A stretch of DNA of 64,000 nucleotides from Allacma fusca (taxonomy: Eukaryota; Arthropoda; Collembola; Symphypleona; Sminthuridae), in NCBI GenBank assembly GCA_947179485.1, contig OX359247.1, forward strand, positions 40,214,801 through 40,278,800, written 5' to 3'. Shown here piece after piece: positions 24,465 through 37,700 of the stretch. The notes below the pieces were generated by a model. The model saw only the letters and a list, made by a program, of their open reading frames with translations. It had not been told where the DNA came from and did not search any database. The first letter of the stretch is position 1, and every line of letters begins with the position of its first letter. The translations under genes were made by a program, and so were the position numbers.

Positions 24465-27400
24465 CTGGAGGGAGGTCAAAGAGCAACACCACTTTTGTTA
24501 GGGATTACAATTATTATTTCAAATTTTTAAAACTAATCACAGTAGCATTTTGTCAGACACTCGAGAGTGAAACACACTATAAATAGGGTCCACACATATA
24601 TATATATATATGCGTAAGATCTAATTTTTTTTAGGTTAGTTGTAACAATTAAAAAAAAATTATCGTAGCAATTTATTTCCAGCTATGTCTACAAAAGTGA
24701 ACACAATATGTCCATTTCCACAAATCACTTCTAATTAAGTTTTCTGTTTGTATCCATTTGAACAATTTTGAAGTAAGTTGTCACATATCACCAAATTACT
24801 GACAGTCAAATATGTATTTATTGTTACTCAATGTTTGTGTGTGTGTGTGAGTTTAAGTGTGAGTGTGTGTGTGTGTTTGTTGCCAATTGGTATCCGTTCA
24901 AATCTTTGAGACAAACTGTTGATGGAGATTACTGGAGATTGTCTCTCGTGTAGATTTTGAGTGGGATATTATTTTTTCAGGTGGTATAAATAATTATAGA
25001 GGGATGTCCGTGCGGAAGGTGCGACTTCGATCAGAGTTCCAACGCGTGCTTGGTTAGTCTCCGGACCTCATTTAGGAGTCAGAGCAAACATAGAGTAGCT
25101 TTTACGCGAGTATAAGTTGACTCTGAGTGTACATGCGGGCTTCAATGCGTACCTATATATAGTTAGGTATGTGTACTTATCAATTATTAAACCAGGCAAA
25201 ATCGCATGGTTCTCAATCAGACGTAGTAGTTGTAAGTTAAAAAAGGCACAGGACTATCCTTTAAATTTTTAGGGCATTTCTTATTGTAGCAAATAGTTTA
25301 TGTTTTTGCTTTTTTCTTTCTCCTTTACTAATGTAGTAAATTTAGGAACTGTATGGTGCTACCGGCATCAAATATCCTCCAAAATTTCTTTTTTTTTCCA
25401 GGCACGCACTTTTTCAATAAATCCCCCTCAAATATTTTCTTCAAATTTCCTTGAAATTTTTGCCCGCAATTGATATATTCCCATCAAATTTTGATTGCCC
25501 ACTGGAAGTTTAGCTCTTAGAGACAATTTTTCCACACTGAAGGAAATTTTGTACTCAGTTTGTGTGTAATACCAGCTGTAAATTGGGCCTTGCACAAGTT
25601 CTGTCCAAAAGGTGTTTTCCAAAGTTGTAGAAGGGATATATTTTTTTTCTCCCGGAGCACTTAGAAACTTTTGTGGGTTTTGTGTCAACCGATAAAAACT
25701 ATGGTATGAAAAAGTTTTCTGATTAGGATATACTACTGTATTTGATGAGTATGCGGGTTGAGTTCCGATAAGATTTTTGCACTTGATTGTGATTTGTCAG
25801 AAGAGCGGGTGTTTGCAGTAGATATATATTTGCTGGAGTCAAATATATGGGCTGGTGATATATTCACAGCTAATTAAAAATCTGTCGGATAAATAGACAC
25901 TGATGTTCGGGAGATGGGTTTTTGGTGTTTTGTATGGGAGTTTTTGTTTTGAGAAAAAGAGATGAAATCAGTTGGGTTTGGAGTGTTTCGGAGAGAGCGA
26001 GATGTGGAGGATGAGTGTTACAGGATAATAATAATTTTTGTGAAGATACTGCGGTTTGATTAGACTCAGTATAAGGATTTCGGTCTCACAGTTTTACTAG
26101 TCGTTGTTGTATTATGGATAATAGCGCGAGAGAGACGGCTATCTAGCTTCTCCTCGCCTTGTATGTGATTCAATACTGGGACTGTGATGATGACTGATGC
26201 AGCAGTCCTGACGGAGCTCGGTCAATAAGATACGAGCCAAAGATGAGAGATTGTTGGTTTGAACATGCGAATCGGTGGATCATCAGATCCCAACTGTCGA
26301 CTTGGAAGGCAGTTTAAAAGCAAAGGGGGCTGGCGTTGCCAAGAATCCTGGCCAAACCTTTAAGCCCAACTCCCAACCACTCCTCTGCCTTGAATACCAC
26401 TCCCCTCAAAATCAGATGCCAAAAGGAACGGTGAGATGTACATAGGTTTTACGCGCGGGGTATAGCATCTGTGAGAGCTCTCTAGTAAGTGCTGGTCCCA
26501 CTGATGCTTCAGAACGCTCCTTTAGAGTTACCTTAACCCCATGGATATGTATGTGAGTTTTTACACTCAAACGCAAACGTACACACACACACACACATGT
26601 CTTCCCCCATACGCTCTTCCTCCATATACTTAATTATGTTCACTCTCTGCTGACTTGGCTTCACAAAACGAAATCTTCTTGACGATCTGGATTTTTTCCT
26701 TCTCTCTCTCTCTCTCTCTCTCGCACTCTTTTCATCTCATGCATTTTTCTTTTTCTTTCTCTCTCTCTCTCTCTCTCTCTGGTATTTTTATCAGCCTTCC
26801 ATAAACATTGTAGATTAAAAGTTGATGCATTAATATTTACAGAATGAATTGGGTGTTTATGGTGAAGACACTTAATGCTCTCATTTTCTATTTGTACGAC
26901 AAGACAAATATATAATATGAACGCTGAATATACAAAATAGACTCATCAATGTTCCTCCTTTTATCCTTTGCGGCATCACATCCGTCATCAGAGGGAAACT
27001 GACTCCGAAGACTTATTCCTCATGTCTCATCTCATCTCTCGTGCAAAATTATTTTTTTTCATTCCAATTCAGATTTAATCCATGCTGCCATAAAGATCGG
27101 ATATCTTTCAAACATGTAAGGTTAATCTCGGACCGGGATCTGGGTGTTGATTTCTTAAGAAGCATTTAGTATTTTCAAGGAACGTGATCAACATTCCCTG
27201 AGTGATGAGGACTGCCGACGAGGATGATTAAAAGTGAAGGGATGAGATTTTTAGCAAGTTGAGTATTTATCTATATGTAAATTGAAGGGAAGGCATATTT
27301 ATGAAATCTCTCAATAAATTTTACATTGAAAAAAACAGCCCCGACCAATTAAGAGATGATAGTCAATAAATCCTTGATGGAAAGTATACATTGGGTTTTA

Positions 27401-27646
27401 TTGATCAATTTCCTTGAAGCTTTGTGAATGCATTCACACCTCTCATAGTTTTACTACGTGTGGTGGAGGGGTCTCTGTAGCCGGTTTTAGAGCTTTTCCT
27501 TTGTTGGCTCTCCAGAAGGGAGGGAATGCAAACAACAGGACTACAAGTTAGCAGAGAGCCGTAAAGAGTTCGGGCAAATGTTTGACGAAGTGCAGATTTT
27601 ATGGTAACTAATTCATATACTACAATATATACTTATAAGTTGTAAT
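24465..27646. other. Upstream of the N-terminal GATA exon; possible leader and promoter zone, no gene recognised
   Basis: Parts of 24950-26500 are richer in GC and CpG than the surroundings and could hold a 5' leader exon or promoter of the minus-strand GATA gene. I could not identify a start site or a first-exon donor with confidence. A frame at 25428-25688 (minus) resembles no known protein. CT tracts lie at 26701-26722 and 26759-26780. Confidence 0.35.
26701..26780. repeat. Paired (CT)n tracts
   Basis: Two CT runs of about 20 bases each, same orientation, 36 bases apart. Confidence 0.93.
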
Positions 27647-27753
27647 CATTGGCGATTCAGTGGTAGAATACTAAACTCCTGGGCCTTGAAAGGCAAAGGA
27701 GAGGGCAATGTTGGTTTCCCTTTGTTACCTGGCTAATCCTGTCAATATAGTCA
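27647..27753 (+). mobile_element. Composite SINE-like repeat, near-complete copy
   Basis: The head CATTGGCGATTCAGTGGTAG at 27647 is tRNA-Gly-like with an A-box. At 27727, 80 bases on, is ACCTGGCTAATCCTGTCAAT followed by TAGTCA. Order and spacing match the copy at 12731-12831 on the other strand, so head and tail belong to one unit. A stretch resembling a shortened B-box (GGTTTCCC) lies at 27713-27720. Confidence 0.6.
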
Positions 27754-27828
27754 GGGGAAGATAGGATCTATGGACAAATATTTCGCAATGAAATCAACAG
27801 AATTGCCAAACAGTAGTCCATGTAAGCT

Positions 27829-28200
27829 CATCATTGGTGGTTATAACTCCTTGGAAGTAATTCCAATGGAGCTTGTTTGTGTATGTGTGAGCAGTAAGAA
27901 AAAACTTTGTTAGTTTCCTATCTTTTCCTATAAGAACATCATGGAGCAAATAAAACTAAGATTGAAAGCTGCTTACGAGCCAGCTTAAATTTATCGCACT
28001 CAGTTATATCTACTTTATACCTAGTTAATCCTGCCAGTAGTCAAAGATTGTTTGATGATCTCAAATCTGTAATCAAATTAAAATCTGTTGGATGTATACA
28101 CCTCAATCTCATGTGTATGGGCTTGGAATAGACTGTTATACCTGGTTAATCCTGTAAGTAGTCAATGGCAGTGTCTCACGACTCTCTGTAGTCAAATTAA
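27829..28200 (+). repeat. Cluster of partial SINE-like units: one head and two tandem tails
   Basis: A truncated head (CATTGGTGGTTATAACTCC) starts near 27831. It looks like the 27647 head with an internal deletion, since both continue into AACTCCT(T/G)GG. Two tails start at 28019 (ACCTAGTTAATCCTGCCAGT, then AGTCA) and 28140 (ACCTGGTTAATCCTGTAAGT, then AGTCA), 121 bases apart. Both are followed by a related segment ending in TCAAATTAA. With the copy at 27647 this forms a same-strand array of degenerate units. Confidence 0.5.
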
Positions 28201-31099
28201 CTGAGAAAAACGTTGGGAGTTGGTTTAATTGCCAGCACTTATAACTTAATGACATGACAGGAGGATCGGGGGGGAAGAGACGACAAAATGTTCAGATAGA
28301 ATATAAGTTGTCATCACTTGTAAGATAGGACACCAGAGTTTATTACGGTTGATGCTCAAGTGAGATGAACATCTTTTCTCCACCTTGTTCCTTATCACTG
28401 ATTAACGACAAGAAGATTTACAAAGGACAGATTTCCTCCGTATACAAATCTGTTGGATAGATAGGAGCTATGTATGTATGTTACGCGCTCTTGCCAGATG
28501 AGTCTCTGTAGGCACCGTACTTAGGTCAATTACTCACAGATTATTTACATAGACTACGAGGTAGATCAGATCTGAGCACTACTTACTCCATGTAGCTCCT
28601 TGTTCACGTACGGTACATATGTACATATCTATATCTACTGGTGTTATGACTGTGAGGGTTCATGGTACAAGGAGATAAGATTGGACATGGTCATTGAGAT
28701 ATGAACTTCACAAAAGTTTATCCCATACCGTCAGCCAAGAGTGTAACAGAAGCCCATAGAGGCTCTCTGTAGTATTAATAATATTATGCATTATTATACT
28801 TAGAGGAGAAAAGCACCAGAGTTTAAGGAATACTGTACTGACTGGGGAAGGAGATAGGATTGCATGCATGCTGTTTTACTTTACGCGCTTGTCACAGATA
28901 AGGCTCATTTTCACCTGGAATGTCATCTTTGCTGATCTCTTCCATCTCATCTGGTCATCAGTCTGTCACTACATGAATAAAATAACTGTGAATTAAACTC
29001 CTGAGAGTTGTCTCCCTCGCGCATCTGTACACATCACTTTTGGCTATTACTAACCACCCCACACACGCTCTATCTGACTCAGCCACTGATGAGCAAGTTG
29101 GATAAAAGCCTTAAGTAAACAATATCACTGTATGTGCTACAATATTGTAAGAACAAGGAAAGTACATTTATATATCTACACTTTTTTTTATCAAACGCAC
29201 TCTCACACAACTCCCTCAACTTTGTCCTGATATGATCCTACGCATGCACTAACATATACATAATTAAGTGCGTACATACGTTCACATTGTTTCCACGCAC
29301 ACACACACACTATATCTTACAATTTTAGTCAATTTCCATCTACTTGACTATGCGATGGAGGCATTCTCAAACGAAAAAAGGGCTACTAATAAGCCAAGGA
29401 TAGTAGGATATAGGAAACCGTTCTGGTATGCACATACACATGTATATATATAAGTAGATACATGTATGGTTCGACCTAGTCTAAAAATGTCTCTCTGTCG
29501 GTTCATACCGTAGCTATATTTGCAGAGCGTTTTTGCGAGAAGCAGTAGTGTGACGTTATCTAAAACATGTACACAGATTGAACACAGCTTTAATAATGTA
29601 ACGCAGAGCGCAATCTGGAAATAATACCGTTTTATTGCACGATGACAGACTCAAATAGGTTGTTCATTAATTCAGACCGGGAAACTAACAACGTCCTATG
29701 TTTTTAAGCAGTGGCAATCTAGCAACGAGACATGCACGGAATAAATGTTTCCTGTCCTTTTCAAATTCACTACTTTATTTATACCTGTGCCAAAAAAACG
29801 TCTCGGGCTCTTAGTAGTATGTAGTATGGCTCAAAGTAAGTATGTGTTTATGTTCAAAATTATGTACGTTTCTATTTGGTTTTTGCATGTCACCGAAATC
29901 TTTTATATGTTTAACATGCATTTACGGGGAAGTCAACTGCATTCCCGGGCTCTTCAGGAAAAATCAACGGTTTATACTTGACTCTAGTTACACTTCATAG
30001 TCATCTGCAATAGGACAAAGACTCATGTTATTAAATTTATATTTACTGCACAGCCTGGCTTGTCACAGGGGGGAAATTTTTGGAACATAATGCATATTTT
30101 TCTGGCTGAGAGTCAAAGTGCAAAGGTACTCTAATGGCTTGCAGTATTTTAAGCCATTTTGTAATACAGCCAATTATACTTACATTTAGTATAATGTGAC
30201 GTATGTAGGTACATACTCAGATTGAAAGGGGGATGAGAAGATTTCAGTATAAAGAATGAAATTATGTCAAGATTTTTTGGTGATTTATGCAAGTTTTGGG
30301 AAAAAGAAAGGCGAGTTGAAGGATTAGAAAGGTGTGGATTTCCAGAGATAAGGAGTAAAGTGCAGGGTATTAAATAATGTTGACGATATTAGAAAAGTTT
30401 GATTTTAATAGGGACAAATTGGTTAATGTATGGCGTAGATTTGTGTGACTATCTGTGTATGTAGTAGTGTGGTGCTCAAATGGGTACGTGTTCTCGATCA
30501 CATTCTATTCTACTAGTGCTGGGAGCAGAAGGAGGAACATGCCGTTGAGTGAGAGCCGTCAATAGCTAGCTAGCGAAGTGCATATAATTCCTGTGGTAAA
30601 ACCTTACCTCCATCTACGTAAATGCAGCCTAACCTAGCATGACTTTCGCCAACGGGCGCTACCTAATCTACATTTCCCATCATTTTTAGATACATAAATT
30701 ATGGGACTTTTAAACATACGTGGTTGGCATTAACTACCACAGAAATGCAATGAATGGTAAATTGGACGTCTTCATGAATGACAGAGCTGTATTTAGCTCG
30801 GGATTCAATCATAGACGTCGATTTGTTTGGTAATGCAATCAGAGCAAATACAAAGTGTAATAAATTTAGAGAGTAATGGACGGTTACTGATTTGGCTCGA
30901 ACCGACAGCCTAACTGACTGACGAATGTTGTTAAACAGCGGGAGTCATGTTTGTAACAATGTGTGCTAAAATATAGCAATCTCGTGTTTCTTCATACTGT
31001 CGGAACAAGTTGAGGATTTCTCTTTAATCCAAATCAGTTCTTAAATATGTGAGCTGGTGCTGCTGGGGATTCAACTTCCTTAAAACATTCGATCATATA

Positions 31100-31230
31100 G
31101 AATCACCCCGCCGTGTAACAGTATAATGTGACAAACTTGTTTACAGCCCTCATTGAATCACCCATTTGGTTGGTGGTTAAATTTAAATAGTTTGTTTTTT
31201 CTATTGCATTCTACCACTGAATCACCAATG
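31100..31230 (-). repeat. SINE-like head, with two further degenerate head motifs
   Basis: On the minus strand CATTGGTGATTCAGTGGTAG starts at 31230 and is identical to the 12831 head over this stretch. Related GGTGATTC motifs recur near 31162 and 31107, about 55-65 bases apart. The 18S-like tail is absent at the expected distance, so this is a truncated or rearranged copy. Confidence 0.5.
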
Positions 31231-34200
31231 ACTCCTTGATTTAAATATAACTTGATTTGAATAATTGCAAAGCATCAATATACTTTCGTGATCAATCCCA
31301 TCAAAATGAGTGACACATGAGTTCCGCTCAAGAAAAATATGGGAATACGAGCAAGTCCTATAGAGTTTTTGAACCAACATTAAATTGAGAGATGGATACT
31401 GTGCAACAGGATCAGACTGGATTAACGCCCTACTTTGCACAGTCAGCATTTAGCCCGTAAAGGCTCCTAGATCCAGCCGACGCGGATCTGGTACACATGT
31501 AATCATGACAAACGGAACTGTGGAAAGCCAAAGATGTTATTAGATGAGCTGAGAGTAGTAGTAGTTGTAGTAGTACAGTATTCCGTAGGCTGAGTGACTG
31601 AGTGCAAGCCAGAGAGGAGTACACGATGGGAACATGTCCTTGTGATACTCATCTTTTGTTGGCTGGCAAACAGTTTTTCAGTTCATCACTACACTTCATC
31701 TCTTTCTCGTCAAAAGGTCAATCCGTCTATTTAAATATGTCTTGTTAACTATATGCTTTCTGTTTCCTTCTACAACACTTCCAACTCCACAAACTGAACA
31801 GAAAATAGACACGACCGTCTCCCACACTCACATCATTACTCAACCCATGATGGATTTGGCAGATACGATGCTTCATCACGGGCTAAACGTGATCTATGCG
31901 TAGTAACAACAACAATCAATACGGCTAAACATACACAAGCCCATATAGCCATTCCGAAATCAGTTTAGCAAGCACACGCGTCCCGTCTCCCAAAAACTCT
32001 CTTGCTAAATACTCCCTACATCCTTAAAAACATACTTTACTTTCCTTTTCCACCCCTTTAACGCAACTTGAGGTCACAATCTGTATCAGAATCAAAGGTG
32101 CCGTTTAGATCCCATGATTAGTTCTTACGAGAATAAATGATGCTTCTTTTTGAGTAGTCCCAACATATAGAGCCACTTATGCAACACAATGTACCCATGC
32201 ATATGTATGTATGTAGATACTCAAGCCTCGCTCTGCATTCCCTCACAATACATTACTCTCTTATGCGTCATTTCCCATCGAAATCTTATTACATAAAAAT
32301 GTTACGCCACCCATTTCCAGTATTTTGCTCTACGCTATAGAAACCACTAAACCGAAAAACTAACATTGGGCAGAAGTAACCAGTTAAGAGCCAATTTGTC
32401 GGCTAATTAATTTCCTTTGGGATATATACATACATACCTCTAACCATATCAACCATAGAATATATTCTCCGAGTGAAAAGGATCGCTCATCGCTCCGTAT
32501 CCCATCACTACTATCCTCACTTCCCATTAATTAAGCGATTACCCCTGGATTCACCACTTGTCAGAGTTCAAAATCTGCAGTCTGACTTTGGCAACCAATT
32601 CTATTTTTCACATTTCAGTCCTTTCTAATACGTTAATGTTGCATGCCAATGCATAAACTAGCCAAGATTACATTATGACCTGTACAATATATACACCTAA
32701 TTAGATGCTCCATAGTTGCTGTTATCTCGGGCTGCTAAAACTTCTATCGACTCATCTTGTTACATCATGCACAATAACTTGTATAACTGGTACGTTTTAC
32801 AACGGTGTGGTACATTTTACGATTTTAGAAACATATTGCCTCACAGCAGACGGAAGAGTAGGTGGTGCATCCATCTCTAATCCATGTGCAAACATTTTAG
32901 CAAACATTCATCATTTCAAACTGCCCAAAATTGCTTTCATGCGTCCCTAACACATTAAATAATATTTTCACAAATATCCACTTGTACATCGGCGGTGAAA
33001 ACGCAAGAGTGAGCATTTCCCATTTGAAACACATTCTATAAGCTAACATGTGTAGTTGATATGGAGCAAGACATACTTCTCAAACCCAAACCTGACTGTC
33101 TCGATAATTTAAAAAAAAAACTCAAATAGGAAACTTGCTAGAGTTGCCTAAATACAAAATGACTTCCGTAAAATATTACTATGAAGCAAAAATGACTGTC
33201 TTCAATATTGTTTAATGCTAAAATATACCTATAATTATATCTACAGACCCTATATCAACATGTTCATTGATCCTCCAAATATTAGTAATTATTTCTCACG
33301 TTCAAGTCTGCTCATGTTCAAATTTTATTCCGAACTTTTGCTAATATATGAAAAAATAGAAGCAAATACAGTACATAACCTTATCGTTGTCTCGGAGGCA
33401 AAATGAACTAAATGCAGTTTTGATCATAAGCTATGAATCTATGCGTAAAGCCAAACGGTATCTGGTGGAATTAATCCATTTTTCTTTTCTTGGGATAGAA
33501 TCTATCGAGCGCGTACTCTTCATTTAACTTTTATTTTCAGTCTATTTTTCTTTTCGGGAGGTTTGTGCAAAAGTAGATGATTTTGCCTTTAGTGAACCCA
33601 TATATGTAATTACGTATATAGAGCATTTAACTTTCCATCGAAAATGCAGTTTATTTTGACCCTTCACGGACAACATGGAAATAGGTCCAAACTCACACGT
33701 TCTTATGCTCATAGGTCCAGACAGACATGAAGTTATACGTAAATGTGAGTAGGATTGTGTTTTGTGTGCATAGGACTGCAACTCCAATCTCTACTGCAAA
33801 CAATGTGTGTGTCGGAGCTATTATTGAAAGAGCTCGCATAGAGATGACAATATATGCATTACATGTAGGAAGAGATGTATGAATAAAAGGAGAAAGAAAG
33901 AGATCAGAATCCAACATGTGTGGATTGGATCCGCACTATGGATCGTATACGTGTGCAAGAGGAAAGTGTGTGTGTGTGTGTGAGAGTTTATAATGCTCAC
34001 AAGGGGAATGAGGAAACTATGAATGCTGAGACTTGGAGCTGTTCACAGTGAGGGATCAGGATTGATATTGAGGAGGGCGCAAGGCGCTCCTGGGCTCTTG
34101 GATGGCGAGAAGGCGGGGAGGAGTCATGTGCAGTCCAATGGTGAGTGAAGAGTATCCCGTATGGTGCTCAACTCCTCTTCCTTTCCGAGTCAATTCAACC

Positions 34201-34702
34201 CTCCGGAGGCTTGGTCTTGACAACAAATCATTGTCCGAAAACTCCGATTTTTTGACAACCTATCAAAAATCCCTGCTGCTTATCTCTCGACTCTCGGCAA
34301 ACTTCTATAGACATCGACATGATGATGATGATGTTCTGCTCTCTCTTGCTCTCTCTCTCTCTCTCTCTCTCTCCTCTCTCCCTTCTTCCTCCAAGTCTTC
34401 CTTTCAACTCGACTATTTCAATTTCATATTTTCAATAGATTTCTATTCACGTTCCCTTATGTGCGTTCCACTCGGGCAGAACAGAAGACGACGATGAGGA
34501 AGCGAGCGAAAGAGACTGTCTCTGCATCCAAATTCTCCATGTAGCACCGTACCCTTGAATACACAACAAGCTCTCACATTCCCTTTTATTATCACCAACT
34601 CTTCCACGCTTTCCTCTCCTATTTGTATCTATACATACCGTAGGCCCATGTCCCTATAGATATTTATATAAGTACAGAAATTATTTACACAGAAATTACA
34701 TC

Positions 34703-34734
<32 letters not shown>

Positions 34735-37700
34735 TGGATACTTACCTAATGCAGACATATATAAATAAAAATATGCATCCAGTCAGTGCTTCTCCAACTA
34801 TAATATACAAAACTCCTCCTAGTACATTCAGATAGGCTAGACACTGTGCAAAAATATGTACGGTACATGTATAATACCCTACACACATATGGGTACAGAG
34901 ACACCATCTCCATGGAACCACTTACAGTATATACATATGTACATAGGTCCTTATAGATATATACAGACATCCCCTGCTTAAACAACTCATCTCTCCGCAC
35001 ACTCCCAAGCACAACACAACACAGTCACTATCTGATGCTAAAATCAAAAATATACATGCACAATGGAGCAGGCACATTTGCATACAGAATTTCATGGGAG
35101 TTTTATTATAAGGACGCTGCGCATGTATAAGTTCCCATATAGGATTTTTGACGTATTTCCCATAGTATATGCATATGTACGATACTTCAAATTTACTGAG
35201 AACAGTGGACTATTTTCATAAGGGCAGTACTATAGAAGGAGCAAAATGTGACTCTTGTAAAGTCCCATGCTCCTATAAGGAGACAAACTATAATGTTGCG
35301 GTAAACGGTATATATAGAGGAAATTCTCTTACAACGGGGTCTCCTCAAGAGAGCGAGAGTGCACTGTAGAAGAGTTTGAGTGCAAGAGAGCTCCTAGGAC
35401 TCAAGAGTGGATTTAGGTTATAGTATTTATATTGCAGTATGTATTGACGTAATTAAGTTCGTATGTCATAGTTTACATACACAGGCTCCTACCTCCGTTG
35501 TGCGTCCTCCTAAATGCAGGAACCCACAAATGTCATATCTCTTTCTGCATCCCCAGATTCTCCCATACTCTCATATCCGAGCTAATGTTTATCATTTCCC
35601 GAAAATTTGCGACTTTCCTTTCCCGCTTCAATTAAAATTCCCTAGACTCTGACCACAACAGCAAGGCTTCCCTCTCTCCCCCCCCCCTTCTTGCGTTTCT
35701 GCATAATTTTATCTCATTTTTACGACAAAGCATCCGCAGAGCACAGAAACGAATTCCCTGGGAAGAGGAGATATATTTGAAATCTAGGCTGTACTCTGCT
35801 ACATGGATTTGAGTAATGTACATAATTACATACGGAGATATGTACGAACTGTAATAATTAATTATGCTCACATGTATCTACTTTTCTTTAACCCTGATTT
35901 CTCCTTTAAAATATCAACATACAGCAGTCTGTAATATTGCGTTCCAAATAGGTACAGTTTTTAGGGCATGGTTCGAAAATATGTACACCTATGTCTATAA
36001 ATACCTATGGATGCACTTGTGCTCATATACACGGAAATATGTACATGTTCAGTATCAGATGTGCATACGCAGATATACTTTTATATTTGTATTTAATTAT
36101 ATATATATATATAATTATAGAATATATGTATCTACATGTATTCTACATACATAGATATATTTTGAAAGATCTATGCAACAAAAGTTGCGGTTTCCCCATC
36201 AGACTTTCCAATACAATAAACAACAATGGGACAATAGGCGTAGTGAAATGGCAAGAATAAGAGAGGCATTGGCAAATGGAAATCTCCGCTGACCAAAAAA
36301 AAACTCCAGCTTCTGTTCTTCCTCGCCTATATACAACAACAACTATATTTACTGTTAAGATACTATGTATTTTCTTTAGTGTTCTTTCTATCTGATCCTT
36401 CAGATTGATTTTAGCATCATGAGTACATACTGCATTATATGTGTGCAATATTACAGTAGTCTGGATTAGCTGCATTTGTTTGTATGGACAACTATTAACT
36501 ATACATGTGTGTACATACAAATAGATATAGGTATGCCAGAAGTGGTATATGTTCATAGGGGGAAATTACACGTTCAAGCTTACCCGCGGAAATGTTTTTC
36601 AATAGAAGCCAAAATAATCAATGCTGACAGAAGTTGTTGAGAAACGTTGATTTGGTAGCTTTGGGTATGTTGAGCATTGGATTTGATGCTGAATTTGATG
36701 CATTGGGATTGTGAAGGCTGGGAGAGAGAGAGAGAGAGAGAAAGAAGAAAAAAATGTAGCTTTTAGTATTCAATCCTTCTGACGACTGTCAATCCCTTCT
36801 TTGGCTGGGCGATGCAATGTGCGATGGGACGGGAGACAAGACTGGGACCTAGACGGCTCCATGCCCACGTCATTCGAATCACAAATGACGGATGGAAATG
36901 TCATCACATGGACACTTTGAACTAATTTGAAAATTTAATTTCATCCATTCCCATCCCCCCATAGAGGTTGGCTCCCAATATTAATGACTACGAGAAGCTC
37001 CTCACGACCTGAGGAGCTCCCGACCATCTAGAATTTACAATGACCCTCTTCATATAATATATATCTATATCCATAACTATCTGCGTAAACATTTCGAAAC
37101 TGACTCTTGGAAAAAATCCAGAATTGCTGCAAATCTTACGAAAGCTCACAATTCTCAGGAATGTTAATAAACAATACAAAACCAGATTCGCAAAAATCCC
37201 CTGCACACAGAACCTCTGCAGTCTGTAATGGGGTAGGTGATGCATAAAGTCTCTGGACGAGGGAAAAAAATGTGTTATTTGTTTAGAAATTCAAATATAT
37301 AATTTAATGCAGGGAGTAGAGAGCGAGAAATAATAAATAAATGTAGGGAAAAAAATATTGCGGACAAAGGGATTCCAAGGAGTTAAAAGTGTTATAAAGG
37401 AGACAGCAGCCAGAGAGAGAGAGAGAGAGAGAGACTGGGGAGGGTGAGGGGTAGTTGAATCAAGGATGCATGTGCAAGATCAAATGGCCTGATAGGAAGA
37501 TGTTGAACTCGAGGCATGGAATAACTTCTTTATAAATACAAAATTCCAAGTCCATTCTCTCTCACTGAGTCACTCACAATCAGAGAGAGAAACACCATAA
37601 GGTACCATACCAGCCATATGTATCTACTCAGACTCACAATGCTTAACATTCTACAGCCCTGTAGTTTTTTTCTCCTCACTCATTCTCTGATTTTCTCTCT

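Noticed and set aside
29469-29480. B-box-like GGTTCGACC, possible tRNA gene
   Set aside because: No A-box at the right distance and no acceptor or T-stem pairing.
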